Of a stretch of 64,000 nt of DNA, positions 22,376-35,042 are shown one piece after another. Position numbers and translations under genes: made by a program. The notes under the pieces were generated by a model. It was given only the letters and a program-made list of their open reading frames with translations. It had not been told where the DNA came from and ran no database searches. The stretch covers positions 248,001 through 312,000 of the forward strand of contig MCGO01000018.1 in assembly GCA_002104985.1 (NCBI GenBank). Direction: 5' to 3'. Source of the DNA: Rhizoclosmatium globosum. Taxonomy: Eukaryota > Chytridiomycota > Chytridiomycetes > Chytridiales > Chytriomycetaceae. Every line of letters begins with the position of its first letter. Position 1 is the stretch's first letter.

Positions 22376-24306
22376 TTAAGTATCCGTTTGATGATTTTCG
22401 GTGACAGCTGGAGCGACAACTGCATCACCTCCGTTTTCCTCAGCCCAACGCATCAGTTCTTCTTCATCTTCTTTTTCATCGGTTGCACTCGCTAGAGTAT
22501 CATCTGATCTGACCCCGCGCACCTGTAATTTCCTTTTCTTCAAAATAGTAACTGTCGTCGAAACACCAGCGTCAGCAGCAAGAGCTTCCAAATCTTCTTC
22601 GTCGGAGTCAGTTCCAGGTACTTGCTCAAGAACGTAACGGTGATTGTTTTCGGTAGGCCTCCAAAGAATTGCGATGGAGATGAAGGTCAACAGAAACAGA
22701 ATGTGGAGGAATCCATCTTCAAGGATCCATTGGTACTGCCAGTAAGTTTGGACCCATTCGATTTCAAATTGATGTTTCGTCGCAAGCTGGATTATAATTC
22801 AATAAGTAACACATATCAAAAAGGAATGCTAACCGTGTTGATGACAAAAAACACAACTAAGCAGGCAATCGAAGCCACAAGTATAAGCCAGAGTCCTTTC
22901 GCAACGTTAAGTTCAATCAAAATTCGGTTCAAATAACTCACTGGTGTACATTAGCAATTTAGCCGATTGCTGGCGTTCTTCCAATCGTTTGATTGTCTCG
23001 GAAAGACTTTGGAAAATTGAGCAATAGAAGGCAGTTATGGCTAATGTCAGAGGCAGTGAGATACCGATGGCAAACATTGGACTGCTGCGAAATTTGAGAT
23101 GTCAAACAACATCTACAAGGCTGTTCAGGTCTTACATGTCGTCATACAGGGATCCAACACCATAAAGGGCTCCCGCCATGAAGTGAAAGAAAGTTAGATG
23201 AACGCATTTGATCATTTTTGAGCCCAAGGTTGGTCTGCAAATCAATTTAATAAACAGTTGATGACGTGGCAAAACAACCTACTTTACAACACCATATCCA
23301 AGAGACACAATCAAGAGCATAAAGAACGAGACAGAGTTGCGAGCAGCGTTGAAAACAACAGCAAAAAGCAAAAGTAGCATACTTGGCTCGCCCGTGATAT
23401 TATACTCTTCATAGTAGGCCTATGGTGGAGTGTTAATGAAAAGAAAGGCAAATTTCAACTCTTACATAGTTGATTGCCGTTTCTATCATCATGAAAAACG
23501 TAACAGCAGAAATGTAATGTTGAAGCTGAAGAACATCGTGATAGAAAGTCCATGTTCGCACAGTCCAGATTATTCCAAAGATTAAGTAGACGATAGAGAG
23601 TCCCAGGAAGAGCTTTACAGTACGTTAACACTATCGAAGCCAAACTATCATGCACTCACCCCCAACTTTGGATATTCGTCAGCGGGAAGCTTTCCGTACA
23701 ATGCTTCAAAACTTGCTTCCATTACAAATGGAACTGGAGACATGTTATGCAAAGCATTCGTCTCAACTTTGACGCAATAAAGCCCCGTCGAACCAAACCG
23801 GAACGCCTTTCTCCATAATTCCACTTCATGCGTTGAGTTGAACTGCACACCAATATTGAGGAATTTGTGTTTGAATGGGTCGCTGTCTTGAACAACAAAG
23901 GTTCCCAAAGGAGGGCCATTCTATCTAATTCCATTAATTTTCGGACTCATACACGAAAAGTTGTGACGGACCAAAACGACGCGTTGCGTGTCTGAATTCA
24001 GGAAGTGCTTCTCATCCTCAAGACTGTATACTGGAAGAATATCAGGACTGGCAAAACACTATTATGTGTGAATGGAGGAACATACCGAGAATGGAGGTCA
24101 TCGCTGGCAATGTGGCTACAGCATACATTTGAAGTTTGACAACTGAGCCAGCATAAACAGCGGTACAGGTGCTTGATTCTTCCGTGGACTATGAATAAAA
24201 TAAGAATATGGCACATAATCTCAGGCTTTCAAACCAGTGTGTAGGGATGTGCCGCCACAAGACGGGTCCAGACGATGAAGAGAATAGCGACCCAACCGCG
24301 ATTCAT
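22376..24306 (-). CDS. GOST/PTM1-family seven-transmembrane protein (copy 1)
   Basis: Multi-exon gene with many short introns. The start is MNRGWVAILFIVWTRLVAA, a signal peptide, followed by a luminal domain (TEESSTCTAVYAGS, TFVVQDSDPFKHKFLNIG, STGLYCVKVETNA) and the conserved MEASFEALYGKLPADEYPKL just before the membrane part. TM segments run through about 23600-22800. The cytosolic tail starts with RPTENNHRYVLEQVP, the fungal PTM1 hallmark, and ends acidic with LMRWAEENGG. GOST proteins (GPR107/108, TMEM87, yeast Ptm1) sit in Golgi and endosomes with a GOLD-like luminal domain; they act in trafficking, not as classical GPCRs. The gene is divergent from a clear paralogue 129 bp away. Exact exon edges were not all resolved. 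Confidence 0.85.
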
Positions 24307-24435
24307 TTTCGGAGAGATTCTTTCCCGCCCACCCAACTTGACTGAAAGGAGCAGAAGGTCAAATAACTTTTTAATAAATCCCTTCTAAGTGTCTATAATC
24401 TCAACGAATTCAAATCTGGAGAGAAGTTGCTCAAA
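24307..24435. promoter_or_regulatory. Shared promoter region of the divergent GOST pair
   Basis: The 129-bp interval between the two divergent ATGs must contain both promoters. It is AT-rich in the middle (AACTTTTTAATAAATCC near 24365). No specific factor site was recognised. Confidence 0.5.
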
Positions 24436-26546
24436 ATGACTCGTTGGCTGTCCGTCCTCCCTCTTCTCGCAGCACCCCTCGTATCGGCATATCTAGAAAC
24501 CATCGTACGTTTATCTTGAATTTGATCTCATCAGATCGCATCCGCCCACAAGTCTAATGCCTTTGACATTAGACCCCCCTTGATTCGAGTGCCTGCGTGG
24601 GTGTTTACGCCGGCTCTACTGTCAAACTACAGCTATCCAAAGTAAGCTCTACGCCTGCATTGACGTCAGTCCTCAGTTGAGTGTTCAATGTGAATATTAG
24701 GATGCCAATTCTAAATACGCCCTTTTACAGTCTACAGCATCGATGACGAAGATCGATTCGTGAACCCGAAAACGGATAGAGCCGAATTGGTTTGTGTTGA
24801 GTGTATACTGATGTTAGGTCGCTGACTTCGGATGAATCAGTGTGGGCCAGGAAAATACTGTGCTGGCCAGTTCGTCGTTCAAGACATTGTGCCCTTCAAG
24901 CATACATACCTTAATTATGCTATCCAATTCAATTCGTCACATGAAGTCGATATTTGGAGAAAGTCATTCACCTTCGAATCTACTGGATTGTATTGTGTTG
25001 TGGCAGAAACCAACACTCCAAACGAGATAACGCCCATTTACTTTGCGATGGACGCTAGCTTTGAAGCTTGGTACGGAAAGTTACCAGCAGCTGACTATCC
25101 CAAGTTGGGGGTGAGTGGGAGTTGACTTTCCAGGATGCCGCAATATTCAACCACATATTCAGCTCTTTCTGGGACTATCTATCACGTACTTGATTGTTGG
25201 AATCATCTGGTCTTTCCGAACGTGGATGTTTTACCAAGACATTCTTCAACTTCAACACTACATTTCGGCAGTCACCTTCTTCCTGATGGTAGAAATGGCA
25301 TTCAACTATGTAAGAATTGAGTTAGTTGGTACCTTTGGGGCTAATGTCTGGTTTAGGGTTATTATGAGGAATACAACGTTGCTGGTGAACCACACTCATT
25401 CCTCTTGGTGATGGTCGTCATTCTCAACGCAGCGCGTAACTCCATCTCTTTCTTCATGCTGTTGATCGTGTCTCTCGGATACGGCGTCGTAAAGTAAATG
25501 TGTTTCAGAGGACCTCAACATTCTAACATTTCGACCATAAAGACCAACTCTTGGGTCAAATATGAAAAAATGCGTCATTCTAGGTGTATTCCATTTTGTT
25601 TGCGGAGTTTTGTATGGAGCAGGATCTTTGATGGTCAATGAAATGTAGGCAGTACTGTAGAAGTTATTGGTTCTAAATTCTTATAACCCCAGCTCTGCGG
25701 GAATGGCCCTCTTTTTCTCGTTGCCGCTCTCGTTTGCTATGACGGCTTTTTATTACGCCATCCTGAATGTAAGTTTGTTTGTCAATTACCTCACCATTGC
25801 TTACACCAAGTTATCAAGGGTCTTACGCTTACAATGAAGACACTGGAAGAACGAAGACAACCCATTAAGCTCTTAATGTATAAACGTGAGTGTTTCGTCC
25901 TTGTTTTGCCAATGTTTAACTGCCCTTACCCTGAAGGTCTCTGGCTCATTCTTGTATTTTCGGCTGTCTGCTTATTTGCATTCTTCATTGTTAACACTGT
26001 GAGTTCTACTTAGTTCAAATCGATGTTGAATTAACCAATTTCCAGGTGGCCTTCAAAAACCGCTTTCAACCAGAATGGATTCAAACCTACTGGCAATATC
26101 GATGGGCTCTTCTTGACGGCTGGCTGAACATCCTTTACCTTGTAATCTACCTCTCCATTGCTCTCCTCTGGCGTCCAACCGAAAATAACCAACGATACGG
26201 TCTTGAACAACTTGCTGGAGATGATTACGATGATGATTTGGAAGCTATTACGGCAGGTGGTGCGGCTCCAGGTGTGACAAATCCAAAACAGCGCAAAGTG
26301 CAGTTGCGAGCTATGCACACGGCTCATACTGACGAAACGCTGGAAGAGGGCATTGATGACGATGTTGATGATGACGAAGATGAGGACGATGTTTTCCGAT
26401 GGGCGGAAGAGAATGTTGGAGGCGAAGGTATTGTCAACCAGGGGCATGGAAGCGAGGTTGCTGCTAGTTCGTCAAATGGTATGGTGCGAGACACAAGTAG
26501 CACTGGACTGTTGCGAGGTTCTCAGGATGGGCGCAAGATGGCCTGA
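24436..26546 (+). CDS. GOST/PTM1-family seven-transmembrane protein (copy 2)
   Basis: Multi-exon gene starting MTRWLSVLPLLAAPLVSA, a clear signal peptide. The luminal part has YSIDDEDRFVNPKTDRAE, matching YSLEDEKHFLNSDTQR of copy 1, then QFVVQDIVPFKHTYLNYA and MDASFEAWYGKLPAADYPKL. TM1 (LSITYLIVGIIWSF) and a segment with FYQDILQLQHYISAVTFFLM follow, then further TM exons. The tail begins WRPTENNQRYGLEQL, carries a long Asp/Glu run and VFRWAEENVGG, again matching copy 1. Likely Golgi/endosome trafficking by family. Introns are about 45-70 nt. The tail sequences of the two copies have diverged more than the luminal and TM parts. Confidence 0.87.
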
Positions 26547-26642
26547 TTGACAACTTATAATAAACAGCTATTCTTTTACAAAAGATTTAATTGTATTATG
26601 CAACAAAGGGTGAAGTATTATCCCTGAAAGAAATTGGTGACT

Positions 26643-28056
<1,414 letters not shown>

Positions 28057-28548
28057 GTTCTGTTCTACAATGGGAGAGGAGGGTGAGGAGCTAGTCCATC
28101 AAGGGGTGGGTAAGAAGAGGAGGATCGGAGGAGCAACAGCGAAAAGCAGCTTGGGAGTTACAGACTCAAACCCACCTTGATGTTTTGGATTGAGAAAAAA
28201 GCAGGAGGCGCTCGTTTTTTCCTTTTCACTGCCGAAAGAATCGGAACAACCGGAATGCAAAAAAAATTTGAGTTGGTGGAGATCAAATGTGAAATGACGC
28301 ATTTCTGCATCATATCATTTTGGGACGCCACCTCGGAAGATTTCGTTGGTCTTCCATGAACGAAACTGTGGAGTTGACCCACGGGCGGAGGCGGCGTGGA
28401 GCAGAACACTCCACGTTCTGCATCAACAACTTGGAATCACTGAATGGGTGGTTCCTTGGACAAAGACAAAGCATCTTAGATTTGTAAAACCTTATATTTG
28501 TATACAGTAAGATGAAGGAAAGGTTCATTGGTGTCTATTTCTATATTT
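28057..28548. other. Spacer upstream of HPPD
   Basis: About 490 bp between the HPPD start and the stop of the coiled-coil gene, both minus strand. Only low-quality shadow frames are seen. It should contain the HPPD promoter; no site recognised. Confidence 0.45.
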
Positions 28549-29722
28549 CTATAATCGATTCAAAGATTCCAATGTAGCAACCAATTGCTGTACCAAATCC
28601 TCATTCTCTTTGCGCAACCTTTCAATTTCACTATCCCGTTTTGTGAGCGCCCTCTGCCTCAACATTTGCAGCTCCAAAGATGCACCATCTTCTGGAATCA
28701 AATCAATCAATCCAATGGCACTCGATGACCGTTCTGGAAAATTGATTCCCCTGTTGGTGTTACCACTTGCATTGGCAATTCGAGCAGATTGAGTTGCCGG
28801 TGCTTCTTGAGGAGTGGCTAGAAGTAATTGAGATAGGGAATGTTCTTGCTGTTCATTTTGTTCTCTTAATTGCTGATTTTCCTGACGGAGAGACTCGTTT
28901 TCTTTTTGAAGAGACGTAAGCTGTTGCTGTAATGCGGTTGAAGAAGGACCAGCTTCTTCCTTTCCCGACACCATTTGCGAGACAACTTGTTTCAACCCGT
29001 GATTCGCCTACAATGAGAGGTACAATCGTTAACATCAAATATAAAATATTTTGAGAAAGTCAAGAACAAACCTTCTCCAAATCATCTTGGAGTTTTTGAA
29101 TGAGTATCGACTTGTTTGTATCCTCCAAAACCAAAACGCTCCGCGCCGAAATAAAGTCTTCCCGTTCCAGTTTATACCCTTGAATTTCTTCTTTCGACAG
29201 AGTTAATTCAGCTTTCAGCGATTGGATTTGTTTTTCAAGAGCGATGACTTGCATCGCCATGGTTGCATTCGATGCTTCGACCTTCTTAAGTTGAGCAATC
29301 ATCTTGTCTTTGGCCACAAGTTGTGATTGCAGCGACTTTTGCGATGCTTCCAAAGTTTCAATCTTCTTGCTCTGCTCTGCCTGCACAAATGTAGCATACT
29401 GCATTTGATCTTCTGTGCTTGATTGAGAAACGGAGCTGTGGCTCTTGACACTCTTGATGCGCTGCACCTTGTTGAAACGGGCAGTGACGGTTATCAATCA
29501 CTCAAAGTCCAAGGTGGTCATCCTTACCGGCGGAGCTTCCAAGGCAAGATTATCGCTCACTTCCTTAGATGCAGGGCCTGGTACGACCAGTGTTTCCGAT
29601 CGCTTTAGTGCCTTCTTCTGCGAGTAAGTCCGGCGGGCCATCGTAACGTCCACGTTGGTGCTTGCTGTCGATGGTCCTTCGCCAATGTCTTCGATTTCAA
29701 TGGATGTGTCAGGATCAGACAT
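28549..29722 (-). CDS. Coiled-coil protein of unknown function
   Basis: Three exons. Exon 1 encodes an acidic Ser/Thr-rich N-terminus (MSDPDTSIEIEDIGEGPS) and a basic patch (ARRTYSQKKALKRSE). Exon 2 begins near IKSVKSHSSVSQSS and is almost wholly coiled coil (SQLVAKDKMIAQLKKVE, LEKQIQSLKAELTLSKEEI). Exon 3 continues with LQKENESLRQENQQLREQNE, a Ser/Ala-rich hinge and a final leucine-zipper-like helix (RLRKENEDLVQQLVATLES). No enzymatic or DNA-binding domain is recognised. It could be a structural, centrosomal or tethering protein, but nothing in the sequence decides this. Confidence 0.7.
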
Positions 29723-29840
29723 GTGGGAGAGCAGAAGGTGGGTGGTTGGTTTTGGGGTCTTTTGGTTCGACCATTGTCAGAGTCCGACCCATATTTGATC
29801 CCTTTACCAGTCCCTTTAATCTACATTTCCTCAAATTTAT

Positions 29841-30404
29841 TCACATTATGACACAGCTATCAAAATAGGACGATGGTTGTTCACCTAGTACAATCACAAA
29901 ACATCCTTCATTGGAACCAGGTTCCAGTCCAACTCCATTCTCATCGCAAAACGCCGTAACCATAGGCTTCAACCTCGATGTTCCGTCCCTCGAATGCAAT
30001 CCTCGTCCAGTGATCACTTCCAAGCGAGTGACTCTATTCGCCTTGCATTCTACAATCCTTTCCTGTAGAACCTCCGTTGCCTCGGGAACAAATAGTCCAT
30101 GTAAATCTATGGAATTTAGATCCCTCGTTGAATTATAATGCTGGAATATGAGTGTCTTTGCTCTAGCGTCGTATGCAGTGGCAGCATTCCGAAGTTCAGT
30201 CTTTTCGTCGGAAAGCTTCTTTGCTAATGCCTTTTCACCTCGCTGGTATGAACTCTTGGAGGCATCTGCTTTCATGGCTGCATCAGTACGTGCTTGTATT
30301 GCACTGTCGCGCAGTTGCTTTGCTCGAGCAAGTTTATCATTACTGGTCCAGTCAATGAGCCCTCCAATCGAATCGGAAACAGAATAAGATGATGTGTTGC
30401 CCAT
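29841..30404 (-). CDS. Smr-domain protein (DUF1771 plus Smr)
   Basis: Single exon, 187 residues, starting MGNTSSYS; the second-residue Gly could be N-myristoylated (inference). Residues about 30-100 form the DUF1771 helical region (LARAKQLRDSAIQARTDAAM, YQRGEKALAKKLSDE). The Smr fold follows with IDLHGLFVPEATEVLQ and EVITGRGLHSRDGTSRLKP. The DLHG and TGRGxHS motifs are intact. Smr domains are usually RNA or DNA nicking/endonuclease domains linked to ribosome quality control or recombination in other proteins; DUF1771-Smr proteins in fungi are poorly characterised. The frame continues upstream in the same phase, but only through the antisense of the neighbouring gene, so the ATG at 30404 is preferred. 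Confidence 0.88.
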   Translation of the reverse strand: MGNTSSYSVSDSIGGLIDWTSNDKLARAKQLRDSAIQARTDAAMKADASKSSYQRGEKALAKKLSDEKTELRNAATAYDARAKTLIFQHYNSTRDLNSIDLHGLFVPEATEVLQERIVECKANRVTRLEVITGRGLHSRDGTSRLKPMVTAFCDENGVGLEPGSNEGCFVIVLGEQPSSYFDSCVIM

Positions 30405-30501
30405 GATTGTTGAGCTGCGTGCTTCTGTTGCTGTCGATAAAGAAGGCACAGTTTGTTGTGCAAGAATCCAGAAATTTATTAGAAGGGGAAGAGAAGAGAA
30501 A

Positions 30502-32382
30502 TTAACGAATAGTTGGCATGTTAACGGAAGCCTGAGAGGTGGAAGCATCTTCGCTTCTCCAAAGAGCAGTAACGGTCTTGGTTTGAGTGTAGAACTGCAC
30601 ACCAGTCTTTCCGTAGAAGTTGAGGTCACCACGGATTGATCCTCTGCTTCCCGTGAAAGAGAACATTGGCAATGGAACTGGGATTGGAACGTTGATTCCG
30701 ACTTGACCGACATCAATCTCATCCTGGAAACGACGAGCAGCAGATCCAGAGTTGGTGAACAAGGCAGTACCGTTTCCGTATGGGTTGCTGTTGACAAGCT
30801 CAATAGCCTCATCCAAAGTGTCAGCCTCCAAAACAACAAGGACTGGACCGAAGATTTCTTCAGTGTAGCACTTCATGTGTGGCTTGACACCAGCAAGAAT
30901 AGTTGGGCCCAAGAAGTTACCCTTCTCAAAGCCCTTTGGCTTGATTCCACGTCCGTCCAACAAGAGCTGGGCACCCTCATCAACACCGGATTGAATCAAG
31001 TCTTCAGCTCTCTTGGTAGCTTCTGGGGAAATCATTGGACCCAAGTCGGCAGTCTCGTCAAATCCACTTGACACCTTCAAGGCCTTGGCACGCTCGACAA
31101 GCTCTGGCAACCAGTTCTTTGCCTCACCGACCAAAACAACGGTGCTCAAGGCCATACATCTCTGACCAGCAGCACCAAAAGCGGCACCAGTAAGTTGGTT
31201 CAAGGTGTAGTTCTTGTTGGCATCTGGGAGAATAACTCCGTGGTTCTTGGCACCCAAGTTGGCCTGGACACGCTTTCCGTTGGCAGTTCCACGAGCGAAA
31301 ATGTACTTTCCGGCGTGGTCGGAACCGACGAAAGAGATGGCCTTGATGTGTGGGTCGTCGCAAATGTGGTTGACAGTGTCAACGGATCCCTGAACAACGT
31401 TCAAGACTCCCTTAGGGACACCGGCTTGCGCGGCGAGCTCAGCAAGAATCATCATGGCTCCTGGGTCCTTTTCACTTGGCTTGATGACACAAGTGTTTCC
31501 ACAGGCAATGGCGAGGGGGAACACCCACAATGGAATCTTGATATTCTGGGTTAGAACACAGTTTTTACGAAATCATCGGCTTAATATACCATGGCTGGGA
31601 AGTTGAATGGCATAATTCCTCCAATAACTCCCAATGGTTGACGAATGTTGTAAGTGTCCATGTCTCTGCCAACAGGAAGAGTCTCTCCCATCAACAGAGA
31701 TGGAATAGAGCAGGCGTGTTCAACAACCTGAAGACCACGGAAAACATCTCCACGTGCATCCGCAATAGTTTTTCCCTGCTCCAATGTAATAGACTTGGCA
31801 ATGTCGTTCTGTTTTGAAATTGGAGTATAAGATCAGCGAAACTCGATTTGAGGCACGATACAAATAAATTAAGCGCGGGTCATACCTGCTTCTCGCGAAT
31901 CAAAAGCTGCAAGTCCATCATGATGCGCTGGCGGGCAAGAACACTGGTCTTTTTCCAGGTCTTGAAGGCCTCAGCAGCATTGTCGGTAGCATACTTCAAC
32001 TCAGCTGGAGTAGCCTGTGGAACGAGACTAACAACCTCCTGAGTAGCCTGGAAGAGGGTAGGGAAAGCACGGGTTTAGTGTATTGAATTCCGGATAGGAA
32101 AAGGAGGCGCCTTCTCCCACAAACAAACACGCAAACCAAAGCAAACACGTACCGGGTTGCGCACTTCAATCCACTTGTCCGTCTGCGAATCAATGAATTC
32201 GCCGTTGATGTAAAGCTTCACTTTCTGGGCGGCCGCAGAGACAGCCGATGTTGAAAACAGGGATCGGCCAAGCGATCGAGCTGAGACGGTGGTGAACTGC
32301 GGCAAACGAGGCGTTAGAACGGGCTGTGGCTTGCTATTGTTGTTGGCGGAGGCGGAATACTTGCCTTCTTTGCTGCGAACAT
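30502..32382 (-). CDS. ALDH6A1: Methylmalonate-semialdehyde dehydrogenase (acylating), mitochondrial
   Basis: Multi-exon gene. Exon 1 (32382-32365) codes only MFAAKK. It appears to be joined to exon 2 (from 32296) through a GC-AG intron (AAG|GCAAGT, CTAAC branch site, GCAG end). Exon 2 carries an Arg/Ser-rich mitochondrial presequence ([20 protein letters not shown]), then [19 protein letters not shown]. Later exons have [36 protein letters not shown], the catalytic-Cys motif [15 protein letters not shown], and EEIFGPVL. The enzyme turns methylmalonate or malonate semialdehyde plus CoA and NAD into propionyl- or acetyl-CoA in valine and thymine catabolism. The end SVNMPTIR shows no targeting signal. 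It lies head-to-tail 97 bp upstream of the Smr gene. Confidence 0.94.
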
Positions 32383-32749
32383 GTTCAGTGTTTGGCGTCT
32401 GGTTTTTGCGTCAACTTCGGAACAATCGGAACGAAATCTTGGAGAATCTCTGCCCAATGTCGCCACAGGAACAGGATGAATTTAATGAAGTGAAAAGCGA
32501 GATTAAAATGAGTGGAATATGTATAGGATGGAGGAAATACGATGAGTCTTGAATTCGCTGAGGTTAGCGTACAACTGAAAAAACAGAAACGAACAATACA
32601 ATTCCATTTCGCAAATATTGAATGCAACATAAATTAGGAATTTAAGATCATCTTAAAATACAATAAATGGAAGTGTAGTTACTTGCGGGATGGGGGGATT
32701 TTTCCAACGAACTCACATCCCCAAACCCCTTGCAAAACCGCTGCCAACC
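32383..32749. other. Divergent spacer between MMSDH and RasGAP genes
   Basis: About 367 bp between divergent starts; AT-rich, with CAATAAATGG near 32670. An in-frame ATG at 32690 would extend the RasGAP gene by 20 residues. No other feature is seen. Confidence 0.45.
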
Positions 32750-34882
32750 ATGATGGGCTCCACCAGCCTTGTAGAATGGGATCCAACGCCATTGAATGAG
32801 CTGCAATTAAAGCTGAGAGGAATCCAGAAAGCCATCTTGCTCCAGGACCAAACGAACCATGCCCTAGAACTCGAAATCAAGGCCCTGGACATTCTCAAAG
32901 AGGCTTCGTCGCCTGGATCTACGATAAGAGATACTGCTTCTGTATCAACTGAAGCAGTCGGCGAAACCGAAGCGGAGGACGAAACGGGTGGTACTCTTAC
33001 CCAAACTGAGGTGAGGCTATATTGGACTCCCTTGCAACAGCCAAGACAGATCGGATCATCTTACCGTTGCACTCATTTGCAGAAATACGGATCGTTTTTA
33101 TCGCTGCTTCAAACCGATCCCTCTTATCTGTCAAGGTTTCTGTCCAAATTGGCGCCAAATGAAGTCGATTCGTTGCTGGACGTTGTCGTCTTCTCTCTCT
33201 TCCCGAATCCATATGATTCTCGAGAAGAGCATCTCTTGCTCTCAGTGTTGCAGGTGCGCTTGTTTGGTTTTACAACCAATATCCATCACTGATTGTACCA
33301 AAATCACAGAATGGCCTATCTCCCCACTTTATGGCATCTGAAGATACTGCGCACCTCCTTCGTGCGAATACAACGGTATCCAGGATTCTGACCACATACT
33401 CTCGGCGGGCGCCAGGAAAATCATATCTCCAAACAACGCTCTCCAAATTGATTGCCCTAATTGTTTCAAACGGTGATTTGGACCTCGAAATCAATCCTCT
33501 CAAGCTCGAATCAGACCTCGTTGCTGAGTCCCCAATCGTGACGAACGGGCAGGCAAGCGGCGACGAAAGTGGGGACGAACGAAGCGGTCGTTCAGTTGGA
33601 GTTGAGATGAGAAGTCGGTCTTCCTCTGCTTCGTCGAAGCGAAGTTTCATGTTCATGAAGAACGATAGATCGTCCGACACTTCGTCAACGAGGTTTAAAA
33701 AGTCAGGGTCGGATTTGATTGAGGAGCGTGTCAAGGTCCTCGCAGATATAGTCCGTAGCTTCCTGGATATTTTGATTCTGGAAATCGATCAAGTGCCATA
33801 CGGTCTTCGTTTCTTATGCAAGGAAATTCGCACACTTGTGAAGGTATAGACACAAACTGGTACCCTTAAACTATATTTACTAATAACTTTTGGAACAGCA
33901 AAAGTCTCCCGATGCCACGGACGCAATTGTCGCATCTCACATTGGTGGATTCTTTATGCTTCGATACTTGAATCCCGCCCTCGTCACATCGGAGGAGTGT
34001 TTGATTGGGAAGGCGAAACCCACTGACACGACCAAACGTACCTTGACACTGGTTGCCAAAGTCCTTCAAAATCTTGCCAATAAGACAACGTCCATCAAGG
34101 AAGACTATATGACTCCTCTCTTCCCATTCATCGAGGCTCACAAGGAACGAGTGGCGCAGTTTTTCTTGGAGTTATCGAATGTCCCTGATTTTGACAACAT
34201 CTTTGAATTGGAACAAAGCCTGGCGCAAGATTTGGAACTCAGTATCTCGGTGGACCATATATACACTCTCCATAAAGTTGCGGTGGATCATTTGGATGTT
34301 ATTGCGCCATCAACGGATGACAGATTACGAGCGTTGGTGGAAGAATTGGGACCTCTCCCAGCTGAGCCGAAAACGTCCCAATTGGTTACAATTGCTACTA
34401 GTGCTTTGCCGATCTGGTCAGCGTCTGCTGATGGTAAAGCGTATTCTGCCATTAGACGAAATTTCTTTGGAATCCTTCAACGGATTTCGTTCTCTGTCGC
34501 CGACGTCATGAATGCAACTGGCAAAATTGATTTGCATAAGTTGGCGCAGCTCGCTGTTGACAAGCAGACAGACGACTCGGTGCTGGCTTCACTTGGGACC
34601 TCTGTTTTAGTGCAGCTAGAAGACTTACCTGCGAAGAGCGAATCTTTGGATAAACTAGCGGCGAATGTTACGAAAGATTTGGAGGGACTTGAAATGATGC
34701 TGACGAAATTCAAAATGGATGCTGCACGACTTGAGAATGTCTTGGCCGCAGAGAGTATGCATGAAAAGGAGCTCAAGTCTCGATTGAGTGAATATGGATC
34801 TGCTGCATCGACAACTTCTCATCCAAAATCAGTTTGGAGTTTCCTTCGTTTGGGAGCTCTCAACTTGAAATCCTCTAAATAA
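32750..34882 (+). CDS. IQGAP-like RasGAP-domain protein
   Basis: Three exons (32750-33253, 33310-33843, 33899-34882) join in phase to about 673 residues. The GAP domain starts with NGLSPHFMASEDTAHLL, LLRANTTVSRIL (position of the arginine finger) and RRAPGKSYL, and includes GGFFMLRYLNPALVTSEE and LTLVAKVLQNLANKT. These motifs and the C-terminal region (KAYSAIRRNFFGILQRI) match the IQGAP/GAPA type seen in IQGAPs and Dictyostelium DGAP1, without calponin-homology or IQ motifs. An acidic Ser-rich insert lies at about 33540-33700. Family members bind Cdc42/Rac or Ras-like GTPases and actin; in IQGAPs the GAP fold is non-catalytic. Here the finger Arg is present (LLRAN), so activity is open. Another start at 32690 is possible. 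Confidence 0.85.
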
Positions 34883-35042
34883 TTGATTGGTTTGAAGTTC
34901 CTTACTTGCTCATTTGTTTTGTACTTATAAAGATAACCATTAAAATTGGTTTAGTTTTGATTTGTTCTCCTTCAATACCATATCCAGATTCCACACTTAT
35001 CACAACTTAGTGCAACACTTTTCAAAACAGACGTTGAACAGT

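Noticed and set aside
30405..30839. N-terminal extension of the Smr gene
   Set aside because: The extension is the antisense-phase reading of the MMSDH 3-prime exon and has no conserved sequence; the ATG at 30404 starts the recognisable protein.
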